From the NCBI RefSeq assembly GCF_004912165.1, contig NZ_STGV01000001.1, positions 186,001 to 250,000 of the forward strand: DNA of 64,000 nt. The letters are read 5' to 3'. Below, piece after piece: positions 35,548 through 46,519 of this stretch; the first letter of the stretch is position 1, and each line of letters opens with the position of its first letter. The DNA comes from Peteryoungia ipomoeae (GTDB lineage: Bacteria > Pseudomonadota > Alphaproteobacteria > Rhizobiales > Rhizobiaceae). Under the pieces are notes generated by a model that had not been told where the DNA came from, did no database searches, and saw nothing but the letters and a program-made list of their open reading frames with translations. The position numbers were made by a program, and so were the translations under genes.

Positions 35548-36977
35548 GCATGCTGTGGACCTCAAGCGACATGGTTGCGGCGATGGGGGGGCGGCCGATT
35601 GGCATCATGCCGGCCGGCATCACCGGAATTTCCATCGACACGCGGACGATCGGTCCGGGCGACGCCTTCTTTGCCATCAAGGGCGACAAGACCGACGGCC
35701 ATGATTACGCAAGCTACGCCATTGCCAATGGCGCCGCCTTGCTGGTTGTGGCCGAATCCAAACTGCCGGCGCTTGGACGTTTGTCCGCGCCTATGATTGT
35801 CGTCGAGGACGTGTTCGTCGCACTGCAGAAGCTTGGAATTGCGGCTCGCGATCGTAGCGCGGCCACCGTCATCGCTGTCACCGGTTCGGTCGGCAAGACG
35901 ACGACGAAGGAAATGCTGCGCCGAACGCTTGAGCCCTCCGGCAAGGTTCATGCCGCGGTCGCCTCGCTCAACAATCACTGGGGCGTTCCGTTGACGCTTG
36001 CGCGTATGCCCGCCGATGCCCGTTTTGGTGTGTTCGAGATCGGTATGAACCATCCTGGTGAAATTGGCCCGCTGTCGCGCATGGTCCGCCCGGATGTTGC
36101 GATCATAACGACGATCGCGCCGGCGCATCTCGGCAATTTTGCAAATGTCGAGGAAATCGCTGACGCCAAGGCCGAGATTTTCGAGGGCGTTGTTGCTGGC
36201 GGAGACGTCATCCTCAACCGCGACAATGCGCAGTTCGACCAGCTCGAACTGGCGGCGCGCAAAGCCGGCATAGAGCATGTTCACAGTTTCGGGCAGCATG
36301 CCAAGGCCGACTTCCGCTTGGCCGAATTTGACGGCGCCGCCGAACAGTCGACACTCTGGGCCGTCTTCGGCTCGGAAACCCATGAGGTGACGATTGGGGC
36401 GCCGGGGCGTCATCTGGCCGAAAATGCGATGGCGGTTTTGGCGACGGTGGCCCTTGTCGGTGCCGATGTGCCCGCGGCTGTCGCTGCCTTTTCCGGCATT
36501 GGTGCCGTAAAAGGCCGGGGTGAGAGGCACAGGCTTCGAATCCCTGGCGGCATGCTGACCGTGATCGACGAAAGCTACAATGCGAACCCGGCGTCGATGC
36601 GCGCTGCCATCGCCGTCCTTGCCGGGGCGAAACCGCAAGGGGACGGGCGGCGGATCGCGGTCCTCGGCGACATGCTGGAAATGGGCGAGTTTTCGCCATC
36701 GGTTCATGCGGACCTGGCCGCGCCGCTGCTGGCAGCGGGCATTGAGGATGTCTGGCTCGGCGGGCCGGAAATGACGGCTTTGCGCGATGCCTTGCCCGAA
36801 ACCGTCTCTGTCGCGCATTTCGATGAGACGCAGGATCTCGTTCCCTATGTTCTGGAGCACGTGCGCGCGGGCGACGTGGTGATGGTCAAGTCTTCGTTTG
36901 GTCTCGGTTTCGGCAAGATCATTCAGGGTTTGCTTGACAAGTATCCATCGTTCCCCGACACGGAGCGCCAGTTTTAA
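35544..36977 (+). CDS. murF: UDP-MurNAc-tripeptide--D-Ala-D-Ala ligase
   Basis: The 477-residue Mur ligase has the ATP loop [10 protein letters not shown] and the family motifs [25 protein letters not shown] and [15 protein letters not shown]. It completes the cytoplasmic pentapeptide. The GTG at 35544 overlaps the murE stop (GTGA) and has AGGAG eight bases upstream; the ATG at 35550 is 14 bases from that site and less likely. mraY follows after 24 bases. Confidence 0.95.
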   Translation: MSMLWTSSDMVAAMGGRPIGIMPAGITGISIDTRTIGPGDAFFAIKGDKTDGHDYASYAIANGAALLVVAESKLPALGRLSAPMIVVEDVFVALQKLGIAARDRSAATVIAVTGSVGKTTTKEMLRRTLEPSGKVHAAVASLNNHWGVPLTLARMPADARFGVFEIGMNHPGEIGPLSRMVRPDVAIITTIAPAHLGNFANVEEIADAKAEIFEGVVAGGDVILNRDNAQFDQLELAARKAGIEHVHSFGQHAKADFRLAEFDGAAEQSTLWAVFGSETHEVTIGAPGRHLAENAMAVLATVALVGADVPAAVAAFSGIGAVKGRGERHRLRIPGGMLTVIDESYNANPASMRAAIAVLAGAKPQGDGRRIAVLGDMLEMGEFSPSVHADLAAPLLAAGIEDVWLGGPEMTALRDALPETVSVAHFDETQDLVPYVLEHVRAGDVVMVKSSFGLGFGKIIQGLLDKYPSFPDTERQF

Positions 36978-37001
36978 TCCGGGCTTTTCGAAAGGGCTCC
37001 A

Positions 37002-38102
37002 ATGCTGATTTGGCTTGTCGAACTGGCCGACCACTTCCAGTTTTTCAATTTGTTCCGTTACATCACCTTCAGAACCGGGGCGGCTTTGTTCACCTCGGCT
37101 CTGGTGGTTTTCCTCTTCGGACCGGCGATGATCTCTTCGCTGCGGGTGCGTCAGGGCAAAGGCCAGCCGATCCGGGCTGACGGGCCGCAGACGCATTTCA
37201 AGAAGGCCGGTACGCCAACGATGGGCGGGTTGATGATCCTGACCGGTATCGTTGTGTCATCGCTGCTCTGGGCGGATCTGTCGAACCTCTATGTCGTGGC
37301 GACGCTGCTCGTGACGCTTGGCTTTGGCGCAATCGGCTTTTACGACGATTACCTCAAGGTGACGAAGCAGACCGACAAGGGCTTTTCCAGCAAGGCTCGG
37401 CTCGGCATCGAGTTCGTGATTGCCGGTATTGCGGTCTACTTCATGATGGCAACAGCGCTTGCCTCCGCGCCGCAGGCCTCTACCTTCGGCTCTTCGGTGG
37501 CCTTTCCTTTCGTCAAGGACTACGTGCTCGACCTTGGGATCTTCTTCGTCGTCTTCGGTGGTTTCGTCGTCGTCGGTGCCGGCAATGCCGTCAATCTGAC
37601 CGATGGCCTCGACGGCCTGGCCATCGTGCCGGTGATGATTGCCGCCGCCTCCTTCGGCGTGATTGCCTATCTCGCGGGCAATGCGGTGTTTGCCAACTAC
37701 CTGCAGATCCATTTTGTTCCAGGGACGGGTGAGCTCGCGGTGCTGCTCGGCGCCGTCATCGGTGCCGGTCTCGGGTTTCTCTGGTTCAATGCGCCGCCGG
37801 CCGCCATCTTCATGGGCGACACGGGGTCGCTTGCGCTTGGAGGTCTCATCGGTTCGGTCGCGGTCGCGACGAAGCATGAAATCGTCATGGCAATCATTGG
37901 CGGCTTGTTCGTGATGGAGACCCTGTCGGTGATTATCCAGGTCGGATATTTCAAGCTGACCGGCAAGCGCGTCTTCCTCATGGCCCCCATCCATCACCAT
38001 TTCGAAAAGCTTGGCTGGACGGAAAGCCAGGTCGTGATCCGGTTCTGGATCATCGCCGTTGGCCTTGCGATGCTGGGTCTCTCCACCCTGAAACTGCGGT
38101 GA
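37002..38102 (+). CDS. mraY: Phospho-MurNAc-pentapeptide transferase MraY
   Basis: This 366-residue integral membrane enzyme with about ten helices transfers phospho-MurNAc-pentapeptide to undecaprenyl phosphate to make lipid I. Signature motifs are GTPTMGG, the Asp pair in [30 protein letters not shown] and the catalytic-loop [11 protein letters not shown]. It lies between the cytoplasmic ligases in the usual order, seven bases before murD. Confidence 0.97.
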   Translation: MLIWLVELADHFQFFNLFRYITFRTGAALFTSALVVFLFGPAMISSLRVRQGKGQPIRADGPQTHFKKAGTPTMGGLMILTGIVVSSLLWADLSNLYVVATLLVTLGFGAIGFYDDYLKVTKQTDKGFSSKARLGIEFVIAGIAVYFMMATALASAPQASTFGSSVAFPFVKDYVLDLGIFFVVFGGFVVVGAGNAVNLTDGLDGLAIVPVMIAAASFGVIAYLAGNAVFANYLQIHFVPGTGELAVLLGAVIGAGLGFLWFNAPPAAIFMGDTGSLALGGLIGSVAVATKHEIVMAIIGGLFVMETLSVIIQVGYFKLTGKRVFLMAPIHHHFEKLGWTESQVVIRFWIIAVGLAMLGLSTLKLR

Positions 38103-38109
38103 GCACCAG

Positions 38110-39522
38110 ATGATTGCGGCAACGACATTCAAGGGAAAAAAGGTCGCGCTGTTCGGGCTTGGCGGGTCCGGACTTGCGACTGCCCAGGCATTGATTGCCG
38201 GCGGCGCCGACGTCCTTGCTTGGGATGACAATCCCGACAGCGTTTCGCGCGCCGCATCCGTCGGGATCACGACGTCCGATCTGCGCACGATAGACTGGGC
38301 CAGGATCTCGTCCTTCGTTTTGTCTCCCGGTGTGCCGCTGACCCATCCCAAGCCGCATTGGACGGTGGCCTATGCAAAGGCAGCGGGCGTCGAGATCATC
38401 GGCGATATCGAGATCTTCGTGCGCGAACGGCGCGCCCGCGCGCCAGACAGTCCGTTCATCGCGATTACCGGCACAAACGGCAAATCGACGACCACCGCGC
38501 TGATTGCCCATATTCTCTCCGCTTCCGGACGCGACACGCAATTGGGTGGAAATATCGGACGCGCAGTGCTCACACTCGATGAGCCGCAGCCCGGACGGTA
38601 TTTCGTCGTGGAGTGCTCGTCCTACCAGATCGACCTTGCGCCGACACTCAATCCGACAGCGGGAATCCTTCTCAATCTCACGCCCGATCATCTCGATCGT
38701 CATGGCACGATGCAGCACTATGCGGATGTGAAGGAACGGCTGGTTGCCGGGGCGCAAACTGCCATTATCGGTGTCGACGACAGCTATTGTGCGCTGATCG
38801 CTGACCGTGTCGATCGTGCCGGTACCAAGGTGATCCGCATTTCCAAGCGTCAGCCGCTGGCAGACGGGCTGTATGCGGAAGGCAGCGCAATCCACCTGGC
38901 CGAGCAGGGCAAAAATAGCTTGATTGCCGAGCTTGTTGAGATCCAAACGCTGCGTGGCAGCCACAATGCGCAGAACGCGGCCGCCGCGATTGCGGCTTGT
39001 CTGGTGGTCGGTGTTTCGGCTGAGGAGATCCGCGTTGGCCTTAAAAGCTTTCCGGGCCTCAAACACCGCATGCAGCCGGTCGCACGGCGCCGGCAGGTGC
39101 TGTTCGTGAACGATAGCAAGGCGACCAATGCGGAGGCGGCGGCGCCAGCCCTTTCCAGCTATGACCGGATCTACTGGATTGCCGGCGGATTGCCGAAAGA
39201 AGGTGGTATCGCAAGCCTCGCACCACTTTTCCCGCGCATAGTGAAGGCGTACCTCATTGGTGAGGCGGCCTCTTCCTTTGCAGCGCAGTTGGGGGATCGC
39301 GTGCCCTTCGAGATATCCGATCGTCTTGATCGTGCGCTGGCCCATGCCGCCAAGGATGCAGACGCGGATACCGAAGGTTCGGTCGTGATGCTCTCTCCCG
39401 CTTGCGCAAGCTTCGATCAGTACAAGAATTTCGAAGTCCGCGGCGAGGCATTTGTCGGACATGTCGCCGAGCTAGCGGAGGTTTCCATGCTGGTCGAAAC
39501 GTCCTCCACAGGAGTGAAATGA
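38110..39522 (+). CDS. murD: UDP-MurNAc-L-alanine--D-glutamate ligase
   Basis: This 470-residue Mur ligase adds D-glutamate to UDP-MurNAc-L-Ala. [13 protein letters not shown] is in the UDP-binding domain, [13 protein letters not shown] is the ATP loop, and [12 protein letters not shown] and [11 protein letters not shown] are the central and C-terminal signatures. [20 protein letters not shown] closes the protein. The next gene starts one base after the stop. Confidence 0.96.
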   Translation: MIAATTFKGKKVALFGLGGSGLATAQALIAGGADVLAWDDNPDSVSRAASVGITTSDLRTIDWARISSFVLSPGVPLTHPKPHWTVAYAKAAGVEIIGDIEIFVRERRARAPDSPFIAITGTNGKSTTTALIAHILSASGRDTQLGGNIGRAVLTLDEPQPGRYFVVECSSYQIDLAPTLNPTAGILLNLTPDHLDRHGTMQHYADVKERLVAGAQTAIIGVDDSYCALIADRVDRAGTKVIRISKRQPLADGLYAEGSAIHLAEQGKNSLIAELVEIQTLRGSHNAQNAAAAIAACLVVGVSAEEIRVGLKSFPGLKHRMQPVARRRQVLFVNDSKATNAEAAAPALSSYDRIYWIAGGLPKEGGIASLAPLFPRIVKAYLIGEAASSFAAQLGDRVPFEISDRLDRALAHAAKDADADTEGSVVMLSPACASFDQYKNFEVRGEAFVGHVAELAEVSMLVETSSTGVK

Positions 39523-39523
39523 C

Positions 39524-40678
39524 ATGGTGAGCCGCGTAGAGCGAGGACCGGTTGCAGATTGGTTCTGGACGATTGATCGCCTTTTCCTCGGGATTTTCAT
39601 CCTGCTGATGGGGATCGGTCTGATGCTCTCGTTTGCCGCTTCCCCCGCGGTTGCCGAAAGGTTGGGGCTTGAGAGCTTCCACTTCGTCAAGCGTCACGGC
39701 GTCTTCATGTTGCCAGCGCTGTCGGTCATGGTGGGGCTGTCTTTCCTGTCGCCCCGCCAGGTGCGCCGCACGGCCATGGTTCTGCTTGCTGTCTCCCTGA
39801 TCATGATGGTGCTGGTGCTTTTCATCGGGGTTGAGGTGAAGGGCGGTCGGCGCTGGCTTTCGCTGGCAGGGCTTACCATTCAGCCTTCAGAATTCATGAA
39901 ACCGGCTTTTGTCGTTATCTGTGCCTGGCTGTTTGCCGAACACGCGCGCCAGCCGGAAATTCCCGGCAATCTCTTTTCCGTTCTCTTGCTTGGCATTGCG
40001 GTCGCCCTGTTGATTGCCCAGCCGGACCTTGGGCAGACCATTCTGATCAGCACTGTGTGGGGCGCCATGTTCTTCATGGCTGGCATGCCCTGGCTCCTGA
40101 TCGTGGTCCTGGGCGGGGTGGGCGTCCTTGGTGTCTTCGGCGCCTATTATACTTTGCCGCACGTGGCCGGCCGTATCGACCGCTTTCTGACAGGTGAGGG
40201 TGATACGTTCCAGGTGGATACTGCACGCGAGGCGATTATCCGCGGTGACTGGTTCGGGCAGGGGCCGGGTGAGGGCATCGTGAAACGGATTATTCCCGAC
40301 AGCCATACCGATTTCATCTTTTCGGTGGCGGCAGAGGAATTCGGCATAGTCTTTTGCATGGCGCTCGTCGCGATATTTGCGTTCCTCGTTCTGCGTGGCC
40401 TCAGCCACGCGTTTGGCGAGCGCAATGATTTCAACCGATTGGCCGTTTCGGGACTGGTCCTTCTTCTGGGCGTTCAGTCGCTCATCAACATTGGCGTCAA
40501 TCTGGAGCTTCTGCCTGCGAAGGGCATGACGCTGCCTCTCATTTCCTACGGTGGGTCATCAATGACCGCCATCTGCGTCACGGCGGGTTTCATCCTCGCG
40601 CTGACGCGACGTCGGCCAGAGAAACGCGCCCAGGAACGCGGTCTCTTCCGTTCCGTATCCGGCGTTCCTGCGGAGTAG
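39524..40678 (+). CDS. ftsW: Septal peptidoglycan glycosyltransferase FtsW (SEDS family)
   Basis: This 384-residue protein with about ten membrane helices polymerises lipid II at the septum together with FtsI. SEDS motifs visible are [24 protein letters not shown] and the loop [28 protein letters not shown], ending with [17 protein letters not shown]. It begins one base after murD and ends four bases before murG. Confidence 0.96.
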   Translation: MVSRVERGPVADWFWTIDRLFLGIFILLMGIGLMLSFAASPAVAERLGLESFHFVKRHGVFMLPALSVMVGLSFLSPRQVRRTAMVLLAVSLIMMVLVLFIGVEVKGGRRWLSLAGLTIQPSEFMKPAFVVICAWLFAEHARQPEIPGNLFSVLLLGIAVALLIAQPDLGQTILISTVWGAMFFMAGMPWLLIVVLGGVGVLGVFGAYYTLPHVAGRIDRFLTGEGDTFQVDTAREAIIRGDWFGQGPGEGIVKRIIPDSHTDFIFSVAAEEFGIVFCMALVAIFAFLVLRGLSHAFGERNDFNRLAVSGLVLLLGVQSLINIGVNLELLPAKGMTLPLISYGGSSMTAICVTAGFILALTRRRPEKRAQERGLFRSVSGVPAE

Positions 40679-40682
40679 ACCT

Positions 40683-41804
40683 ATGTCCAAAGGCAATATT
40701 CTTCTTGCCGCCGGTGGTACCGGCGGCCATCTCTTTCCGGCTGAAGCCCTGGCGCATGAGTTGAAGCGCCGGGGATGGGCTGTTCATCTTGTAACGGACA
40801 AGCGCGCCGAACGGTTTGCCGGCCAGTTTCCTGCAGACGAAATCCATACCGTTCGCTCGGCGACGATCGGTTCAAAGAACCCTCTGTCGATTGCCAGGGC
40901 CTTGTGGACCCTGTGGCAAGGCTATCGCGAAGCGCGCCGTCTTGTGGCGCGGTTTCAGCCGAAGGCAGCCATCGGCTTCGGTGGTTACCCGACGGTGCCG
41001 CCGATCTTTGCGGCTGCATCTCTTGGCGTGGCGACGGCGGTTCATGAGCAGAACGCCGTGATGGGGCGTGGCAACCGGCTGCTGGCCGGGCGTGTGCGGG
41101 CGATTGCCGGTGGTTTTCTCGCGCCGTCAGGGCCGTATGCCGCAAAGATGGTTCTGACCGGAAATCCCGTTCGGCCCGCCGTGATCGAGAGTGCTGCGGT
41201 CGCTTACCGCGCCTCGGCTCCGGGCGAACCTTTCCATCTCGTCGTCTTCGGTGGGAGCCAGGGCGCGCAATTCTTCTCGCAAGCCTTGCCGGCTGCGATC
41301 AAGCTTCTGTCCGAGGCATCGCGGCAAAGGATCGTCCTCACGCAGCAGGCCCGTCCTGATGATGCGGACCTCGTGCGCGCAAACTATGCCGCCCTCGGTG
41401 TGACGGCCGACATTGCGCCCTTCTTCGGCGACATGGCAAGTCGCCTTGCTGCTGCCCAGCTGGTGATCTGCCGGTCTGGCGCATCAACCGTGTCGGAACT
41501 TGCCGTCATCGGGCGACCGAGCATTCTCGTGCCTTATCCGCACGCGCTTGACCACGATCAGGCGGCGAATGCTGCGGCGCTGGCGGCGCAAGGGGGAGCC
41601 TTGGTGATCCCGCAGGCGGAGCTTTCCGCGGAGCGGATAGCAAAGCTCATCGAAGATGCGATGTCGGAGCCAAGCCGTCTGTCGGAGATGGCGGCGGCAG
41701 CGAAGAGGACCGGCAAGCCTGACGCCTCTGTCTTGCTCGCCGACCTGGTTGAGGCTATTGCGACCGGCAAGGCCACTGGCCATGCAAAGGAAACACAACA
41801 ATGA
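40683..41804 (+). CDS. murG: Lipid II synthase MurG (UDP-GlcNAc transferase)
   Basis: This 373-residue GT-B glycosyltransferase adds GlcNAc to lipid I at the inner face of the membrane. It has the glycine-rich loops [14 protein letters not shown] and [22 protein letters not shown], the acceptor-side [12 protein letters not shown], and the donor motif [31 protein letters not shown]. The stop overlaps murC by four bases. Confidence 0.96.
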   Translation: MSKGNILLAAGGTGGHLFPAEALAHELKRRGWAVHLVTDKRAERFAGQFPADEIHTVRSATIGSKNPLSIARALWTLWQGYREARRLVARFQPKAAIGFGGYPTVPPIFAAASLGVATAVHEQNAVMGRGNRLLAGRVRAIAGGFLAPSGPYAAKMVLTGNPVRPAVIESAAVAYRASAPGEPFHLVVFGGSQGAQFFSQALPAAIKLLSEASRQRIVLTQQARPDDADLVRANYAALGVTADIAPFFGDMASRLAAAQLVICRSGASTVSELAVIGRPSILVPYPHALDHDQAANAAALAAQGGALVIPQAELSAERIAKLIEDAMSEPSRLSEMAAAAKRTGKPDASVLLADLVEAIATGKATGHAKETQQ

Positions 41805-43213
41805 AAATGCCGAAGACAATCGGATTGGTCCATTTCATCGGGATCGGTGGGATCGGAATGAGCGGCATCGCGGAGGTGTTGCACAATCTCGGGCACAAAG
41901 TGCAGGGATCCGATCAGTCAGAGAGCGCCAATGTCCAGCGGTTGCGCGCCAAGGGCATCAAGGTTTTTGTCGGTCACGCCGCTGAAAACCTGGGCGAGGC
42001 GGAGGTCGTTGTTGTCTCGACGGCAATCAAGAAGAGCAATCCGGAGCTGATTGCGGCGCGGGAGAAGTCGCTGCCCATCGTGCGTCGCGCGGAAATGCTG
42101 GCCGAATTGATGCGTTTCCGCAATGCGATTGCGATCGGGGGAACGCATGGCAAGACCACGACCACCTCGATGGTTGCGGCGCTGCTGGAAGCAGGAAACC
42201 TGGATCCGACTGTGATCAATGGCGGCATCATCAATGCCTATGGCACCAATGCCCGCATGGGTGAGGGTGAGTGGATGGTGGTGGAAGCCGACGAATCCGA
42301 TGGCACTTTCCTGAAACTGCCAGCCGACGTCGCCGTCATCACCAATATCGATCCTGAGCATCTCGATCACTACGGCACCTTCGACAATGCCCGCGCTGCC
42401 TTCCGGCAGTTCGTTGAGAACGTGCCGTTCTACGGTTTCGGCGTTCTGTGCCTTGACCACCCGGAAGTGCAGGCGCTGGTCGGCAAGATCGAGGACCGCA
42501 AGGTCATCACCTATGGGGAAAATCCGCAGGCCGATGTCCGATTTTCCAATGTCCGTCTCGACGGCACGCGTTCGATCTTCGACGTGGAAATTCGCCGCCG
42601 TCGGACTGGACGGATTTTCAACTTAAAGGATCTCGTCCTGCCGATGCCGGGACGGCACAATATTTCCAACGCATGCGCTGCGATTGCGGTGGCCAATCGT
42701 CTCGGCATCTCCGAGGACGACATCCGCAAGGGATTGAGTGGCTTTGGCGGGGTCAAGCGTCGTTTCACGCTGACGGGCGTATCGAACGATGTTCAAGTTT
42801 TCGACGACTACGGACACCATCCCGTGGAAATCAAGGCGGTGCTGAGAGCTGCGCGCGAATCCTGCAAGGGCCGGATTATTGCCGTCCACCAGCCGCATCG
42901 CTATTCGCGCCTCGCGAGCCTGTTTGACGATTTCGCCAATTGCTTCAACGATGCCGACACGATTTTCCTGTCGCCGGTCTATGCTGCGGGCGAAGAGCCA
43001 ATCGAAGGGTTTGATTCGGAAAGCCTCGTGTCGAGGATCAAATCTGGCGGTCACAGGGACGCGCGCTACCTTTCCGGGCCGGAAGAGCTTGCCTCGCTCG
43101 TTGCGGGCATTGCGCAGCCTGGTGATTTCGTGGTCCTCTTGGGCGCAGGTAATATTACACAATGGGCGGCCGCCTTGCCGGCCGAGCTGGATGCAATTGC
43201 GGGAAAGTCTTGA
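41801..43213 (+). CDS. murC: UDP-MurNAc--L-alanine ligase
   Basis: This 470-residue Mur ligase starts the stem peptide. It has the N-terminal dinucleotide-like loop [14 protein letters not shown], the ATP loop [34 protein letters not shown] and the C-terminal [14 protein letters not shown] with HQPHRYSR. It follows murG with an ATGA overlap and abuts murB with no gap, so MurC and its substrate supplier MurB are made together. Confidence 0.96.
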   Translation: MKMPKTIGLVHFIGIGGIGMSGIAEVLHNLGHKVQGSDQSESANVQRLRAKGIKVFVGHAAENLGEAEVVVVSTAIKKSNPELIAAREKSLPIVRRAEMLAELMRFRNAIAIGGTHGKTTTTSMVAALLEAGNLDPTVINGGIINAYGTNARMGEGEWMVVEADESDGTFLKLPADVAVITNIDPEHLDHYGTFDNARAAFRQFVENVPFYGFGVLCLDHPEVQALVGKIEDRKVITYGENPQADVRFSNVRLDGTRSIFDVEIRRRRTGRIFNLKDLVLPMPGRHNISNACAAIAVANRLGISEDDIRKGLSGFGGVKRRFTLTGVSNDVQVFDDYGHHPVEIKAVLRAARESCKGRIIAVHQPHRYSRLASLFDDFANCFNDADTIFLSPVYAAGEEPIEGFDSESLVSRIKSGGHRDARYLSGPEELASLVAGIAQPGDFVVLLGAGNITQWAAALPAELDAIAGKS

Positions 43214-44188
43214 ATGAAACAGGTGGATGGGGAAAAGCTGCTGGCCCGATTGGGCGCAGGGGTCGATGAGCTCAAGGGGCGTCTGACGCCGGATGCACCG
43301 ATGGATCGCGTCACGTGGTTCCAGGCCGGTGGGCTTGCCGAACTGATGTTTCAGCCGCATGACCGCGATGATCTCATTGCCTTCCTGAAGCTCGTGCCTG
43401 AAGACGTGCCGATGACGGTGGTTGGTGTCGGATCGAACCTGCTCGTGCGCGATGGCGGCATTCCAGGTGTTGTCATTCGCTTGTCGGCCAAGGGCTTCGG
43501 CCAGGTTGAGCTGGCGGGCGAGAACCGCATTCGCGCCGGCGCCATCTGCCCGGACAAGCACATCGCCGCGATGGCCATGGACAACAATATCGGCGGCTTC
43601 CACTTCTATTACGGCATTCCCGGTTCCATCGGCGGTGCTGTCCGAATGAATGCGGGTGCCAATGGCGGCGATACTGCAGGCCGGCTGGTCGAGGTTGAGG
43701 CTGTCGACCGCCAGGGCAATGTGCATGTGCTGTCGAATGCCGATATGGGCTACAGCTACCGCCATTCCGCCGTGTCTTCCGACCTCATCTTCACGCATGC
43801 GCTGTTTGAAGGCTATCCGGAGGAGAAGGCCAAGATCCGGGCCGATATGGACGCGGTTCGCCACCACCGTGAGACCGTTCAGCCGGTCAAGGAAAAGACC
43901 GGTGGCTCGACATTCAAGAACCCGGAGGGCCACTCGGCCTGGGAGCTGATCGATGAGGCTGGCTGCCGCGGCCTGATGATTGGCGGCGCGCAGATGTCGT
44001 CGCTTCACTGCAACTTCATGATCAATGTCGGCCATGCGACCGGCTACGACCTGGAATATCTGGGCGAGACCGTGCGCCAGCGTGTGTTTGAAACCTCGGG
44101 CGTCAAGCTTGAATGGGAAATCAAGCGGCTTGGTATCTTCATGCCGGGACGCGAAGTTTCGCCCTTCATGGGGGCTGTGCCGGTATAA
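43214..44188 (+). CDS. murB: UDP-N-acetylenolpyruvoylglucosamine reductase
   Basis: This 324-residue FAD enzyme reduces UDP-GlcNAc-enolpyruvate to UDP-MurNAc with NADPH. FAD-binding motifs are [14 protein letters not shown] and [26 protein letters not shown] and [24 protein letters not shown] contain active-site positions. The length and lack of the long Tyr-loop insert fit the type II enzyme. A strong terminator follows 31 bases after the stop, closing the first half of the cluster. Confidence 0.95.
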   Translation: MKQVDGEKLLARLGAGVDELKGRLTPDAPMDRVTWFQAGGLAELMFQPHDRDDLIAFLKLVPEDVPMTVVGVGSNLLVRDGGIPGVVIRLSAKGFGQVELAGENRIRAGAICPDKHIAAMAMDNNIGGFHFYYGIPGSIGGAVRMNAGANGGDTAGRLVEVEAVDRQGNVHVLSNADMGYSYRHSAVSSDLIFTHALFEGYPEEKAKIRADMDAVRHHRETVQPVKEKTGGSTFKNPEGHSAWELIDEAGCRGLMIGGAQMSSLHCNFMINVGHATGYDLEYLGETVRQRVFETSGVKLEWEIKRLGIFMPGREVSPFMGAVPV

Positions 44189-44219
44189 CCTCGAGGGATC
44201 GCTCGAACCATCGTTCATC

Positions 44220-44257
44220 AAGGCCTTGCTCCTGCATAAAGGGGCGAGGCCTTTTTT
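44220..44257 (+). terminator. Rho-independent terminator after murB
   Basis: A 13-bp stem (44220-44232 with 44241-44253, two G-T pairs, loop TGCATAAA) runs into six T. It indicates that the mraZ-murB transcript can end here. Confidence 0.85.
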
Positions 44258-44681
44258 GTTTCTGCGCTCTGAGCCGTTGCGGATGGCGCTGCCGGACGCG
44301 GGCGAGATTGGCAAGGGCATTTCATTTCGGGTCTCCTGTCTCGGTCTGGTGGTGTCGCCGGCTGACCGTGGCCAATCGAGCACGGCTCGAATCGCCTGCA
44401 GGTTCCAGCCGTAATCGGCTGTCGCCCCGCGATCCGACCGATGCTGGCCATGCAAAGCTTTCTCCTGACTGGCTTTAACAGCTTTCTCTTTGAGGCATTA
44501 TCTTTCAGATATCTATCGACGTTTTTTGATGTGACAGATCAATGACGGCTCACGCTTCAACTGCCTCTGGTTAACGAAAGTAAACGTTTCATTAACCTTA
44601 ATGTTGTTGAACTGATCCTGCAGAAAGTCGGTGCGGCCCATGAGTCGCTGAACAGATTTTCGAACAGGTTGCGAGGCGTTG
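44258..44681. other. Intergenic region splitting the dcw cluster, upstream of ddlB
   Basis: No gene is supported. The second half is AT-rich and holds several TTAA words. On the minus strand TTAA-N7-TTTA at 44595-44581 is one mismatch from the CtrA site TTAA-N7-TTAA, about 90 bases before ddlB. The promoter for ddlB-ftsQAZ is probably here. Confidence 0.5.
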
Positions 44682-45608
44682 ATGAGTGGCATGCATGTAG
44701 CGGTTTTGATGGGTGGATTGTCTTCCGAGCGGCCGGTTAGCCTGTCCTCGGGAAATGCATGTGCCCAGGCGCTGGAGGCTGTCGGATACCGCGTCACGAA
44801 AGTCGATGTCGGTCGCGACATCGGTCGCGTGCTGGAAGAATTGCGCCCGGATGTGGCCTTCAATGCGCTGCATGGTCCCTATGGTGAGGACGGCACGATC
44901 CAGGGCGTCCTCGAATATCTTCAAATCCCTTACACGCATTCCGGCGTGCTGGCCTCGGCTTTGGCCATGGATAAGCGTCAGGCAAAGATCGTTGCTGCGC
45001 AGGCCGGTATTCCGGTCGCCGAAGCTGTGGTGATGAGCCGCTTCGATATCGGCACGGACCATCCCATTCCGACCCCTTACGTGGTGAAGCCTGTTCGCGA
45101 AGGCTCAAGCTTCGGCGTTGTCATCGTGCGCGAGGACATGGCGCATCCGCCGCAGATCGTGACGTCGAGCGAGTGGGGCTACGGCGATCAGGTCATGGTT
45201 GAGCGCTATGTTGGCGGTCGCGAGCTGACCTGCGGCGTCATGGGGGATCGCGTGCTCGGCGTGACCGAGATCGTGCCGCTCGGTCATTCGTTTTACGATT
45301 ACGACTCTAAATATGTCGCTGGCGGCTCGGAGCACGTGCTTCCGGCGCAAATTTCACCGAAAATTTACCAAAAAATACAAGACTTGGCATTGAGGGCGCA
45401 TCGGGCGCTCGGTTGCCGTGGAGTGAGTCGCTCAGATTTTCGCTACGACGACCGGGTCTCTGAGGATGGTGATCTGATCTGGCTGGAGCTGAACAATCAG
45501 CCGGGAATGACGCCAACCTCGCTGCTGCCAGAAATGGCGGCGCATGCGGGCTTCGAATTTGGTGAATTTCTGCGTTGGATGGTGGAGGACGCTTCGTGTT
45601 CTCGGTGA
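44682..45608 (+). CDS. ddlB: D-alanine--D-alanine ligase
   Basis: This 308-residue ATP-grasp enzyme makes the D-Ala-D-Ala dipeptide used by MurF. It has the N-terminal [32 protein letters not shown], the ATP-lid region [12 protein letters not shown], and [18 protein letters not shown] at the Mg2+/second-substrate site. ATG 44682 has GAGG five bases upstream. Its 3' end overlaps ftsQ by 13 bases and supplies the ftsQ ribosome-binding site. Confidence 0.95.
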   Translation: MSGMHVAVLMGGLSSERPVSLSSGNACAQALEAVGYRVTKVDVGRDIGRVLEELRPDVAFNALHGPYGEDGTIQGVLEYLQIPYTHSGVLASALAMDKRQAKIVAAQAGIPVAEAVVMSRFDIGTDHPIPTPYVVKPVREGSSFGVVIVREDMAHPPQIVTSSEWGYGDQVMVERYVGGRELTCGVMGDRVLGVTEIVPLGHSFYDYDSKYVAGGSEHVLPAQISPKIYQKIQDLALRAHRALGCRGVSRSDFRYDDRVSEDGDLIWLELNNQPGMTPTSLLPEMAAHAGFEFGEFLRWMVEDASCSR

Positions 45609-46519
45609 ACGGCAACAAGTCGATGTATGGTGGTGACGGCTATCAGGCCGCGACAGGCGAGGGGGTCGTGCTTCCTCGGCCGCTGCGTCGCGTTGTCCGC
45701 TTCGTCCTCAGCCTGTGTGCGGGGCGGATCGTCTTCCCGCGCCACATCGGCAAGCTTGCTCTGGTCGGTTTTTATTCTGCGGTCGGTCTGCACGGTATGG
45801 TACTCGGCGGTCATGCCCCGGCTGTTGCCGAAGCTGTTACCTCGACTGCAGGCTTTGCCGTCGAGGACATCAGGGTCTCCGGCAATCAGCACACGTCGGA
45901 AATCGATATCCTGCAGCTGCTTGGCCTGGATGGCTCCACCAGTCTGCTTGGCCTCGATATCGCCGGTGCTCGCGCGGCTATTGCCGAGCTTCCCTGGGTC
46001 GAATCGGTCGAGATCCGCAAGGTTTATCCGGCGGCGGTTGAAATCATGCTGCGTGAGCGCCAGGCATACGGCATCTGGCAGCATGGCAATGACCTCTCGC
46101 TGATTGAGCGTTCGGGCAGCGTGATTGCGCCGCTGCGCGACAACAAGTTTGCTTCGCTGCCCCTGTTTGTCGGCCGTGACGCAGAAACGGCTGCAGCGGA
46201 AGTGGATGAAGAGTTTTCGCAGTTCCCGGCCATCGCATCGCGCGTGAAGGCTTTCGTTCGCGTCGGCGGTCGTCGGTGGGATGTGCATATGGACAACGGT
46301 ATCATTGTGCGCCTGCCGGAAGAGGGTGTGTCCGAGGCGCTTGCCTTGCTGGATCGCTTCGAGAAGGAGCAGCAGGTTCTCGCTCGCGATGTCGCGGCGA
46401 TCGACCTCAGGCTCCCGGATCGCGTGACGGTTCGCCTGACCCCCGAGGCGCAGGAGCGGCGCATTGCGGTGCTCGAAGAGCGCCGGAAGCTTCTCAAGAA
46501 AGAGGAGCAGAACATATGA
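45596..46519 (+). CDS. ftsQ: Cell division protein FtsQ
   Basis: The product has 307 residues: a cytoplasmic tail of about 45 residues, one membrane span ([19 protein letters not shown]), a POTRA domain ([23 protein letters not shown]) and the FtsQ beta domain with [30 protein letters not shown]. It links the early and late divisome through FtsBL. The start is GTG 45596, seven bases after GGAGG inside ddlB; an ATG at 45623 is possible. Stop overlaps ftsA (ATGA). Confidence 0.93.
   Translation: MFSVNGNKSMYGGDGYQAATGEGVVLPRPLRRVVRFVLSLCAGRIVFPRHIGKLALVGFYSAVGLHGMVLGGHAPAVAEAVTSTAGFAVEDIRVSGNQHTSEIDILQLLGLDGSTSLLGLDIAGARAAIAELPWVESVEIRKVYPAAVEIMLRERQAYGIWQHGNDLSLIERSGSVIAPLRDNKFASLPLFVGRDAETAAAEVDEEFSQFPAIASRVKAFVRVGGRRWDVHMDNGIIVRLPEEGVSEALALLDRFEKEQQVLARDVAAIDLRLPDRVTVRLTPEAQERRIAVLEERRKLLKKEEQNI

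Noticed and set aside
35562..37196. 544-codon minus-strand frame opposite murF
   Set aside because: Shadow of murF; no domain and no translation signal.
42623..44455. 610-codon minus-strand frame opposite murC, murB and the following gap
   Set aside because: Antisense to essential genes, no recognisable domain, composition typical of a shadow frame.
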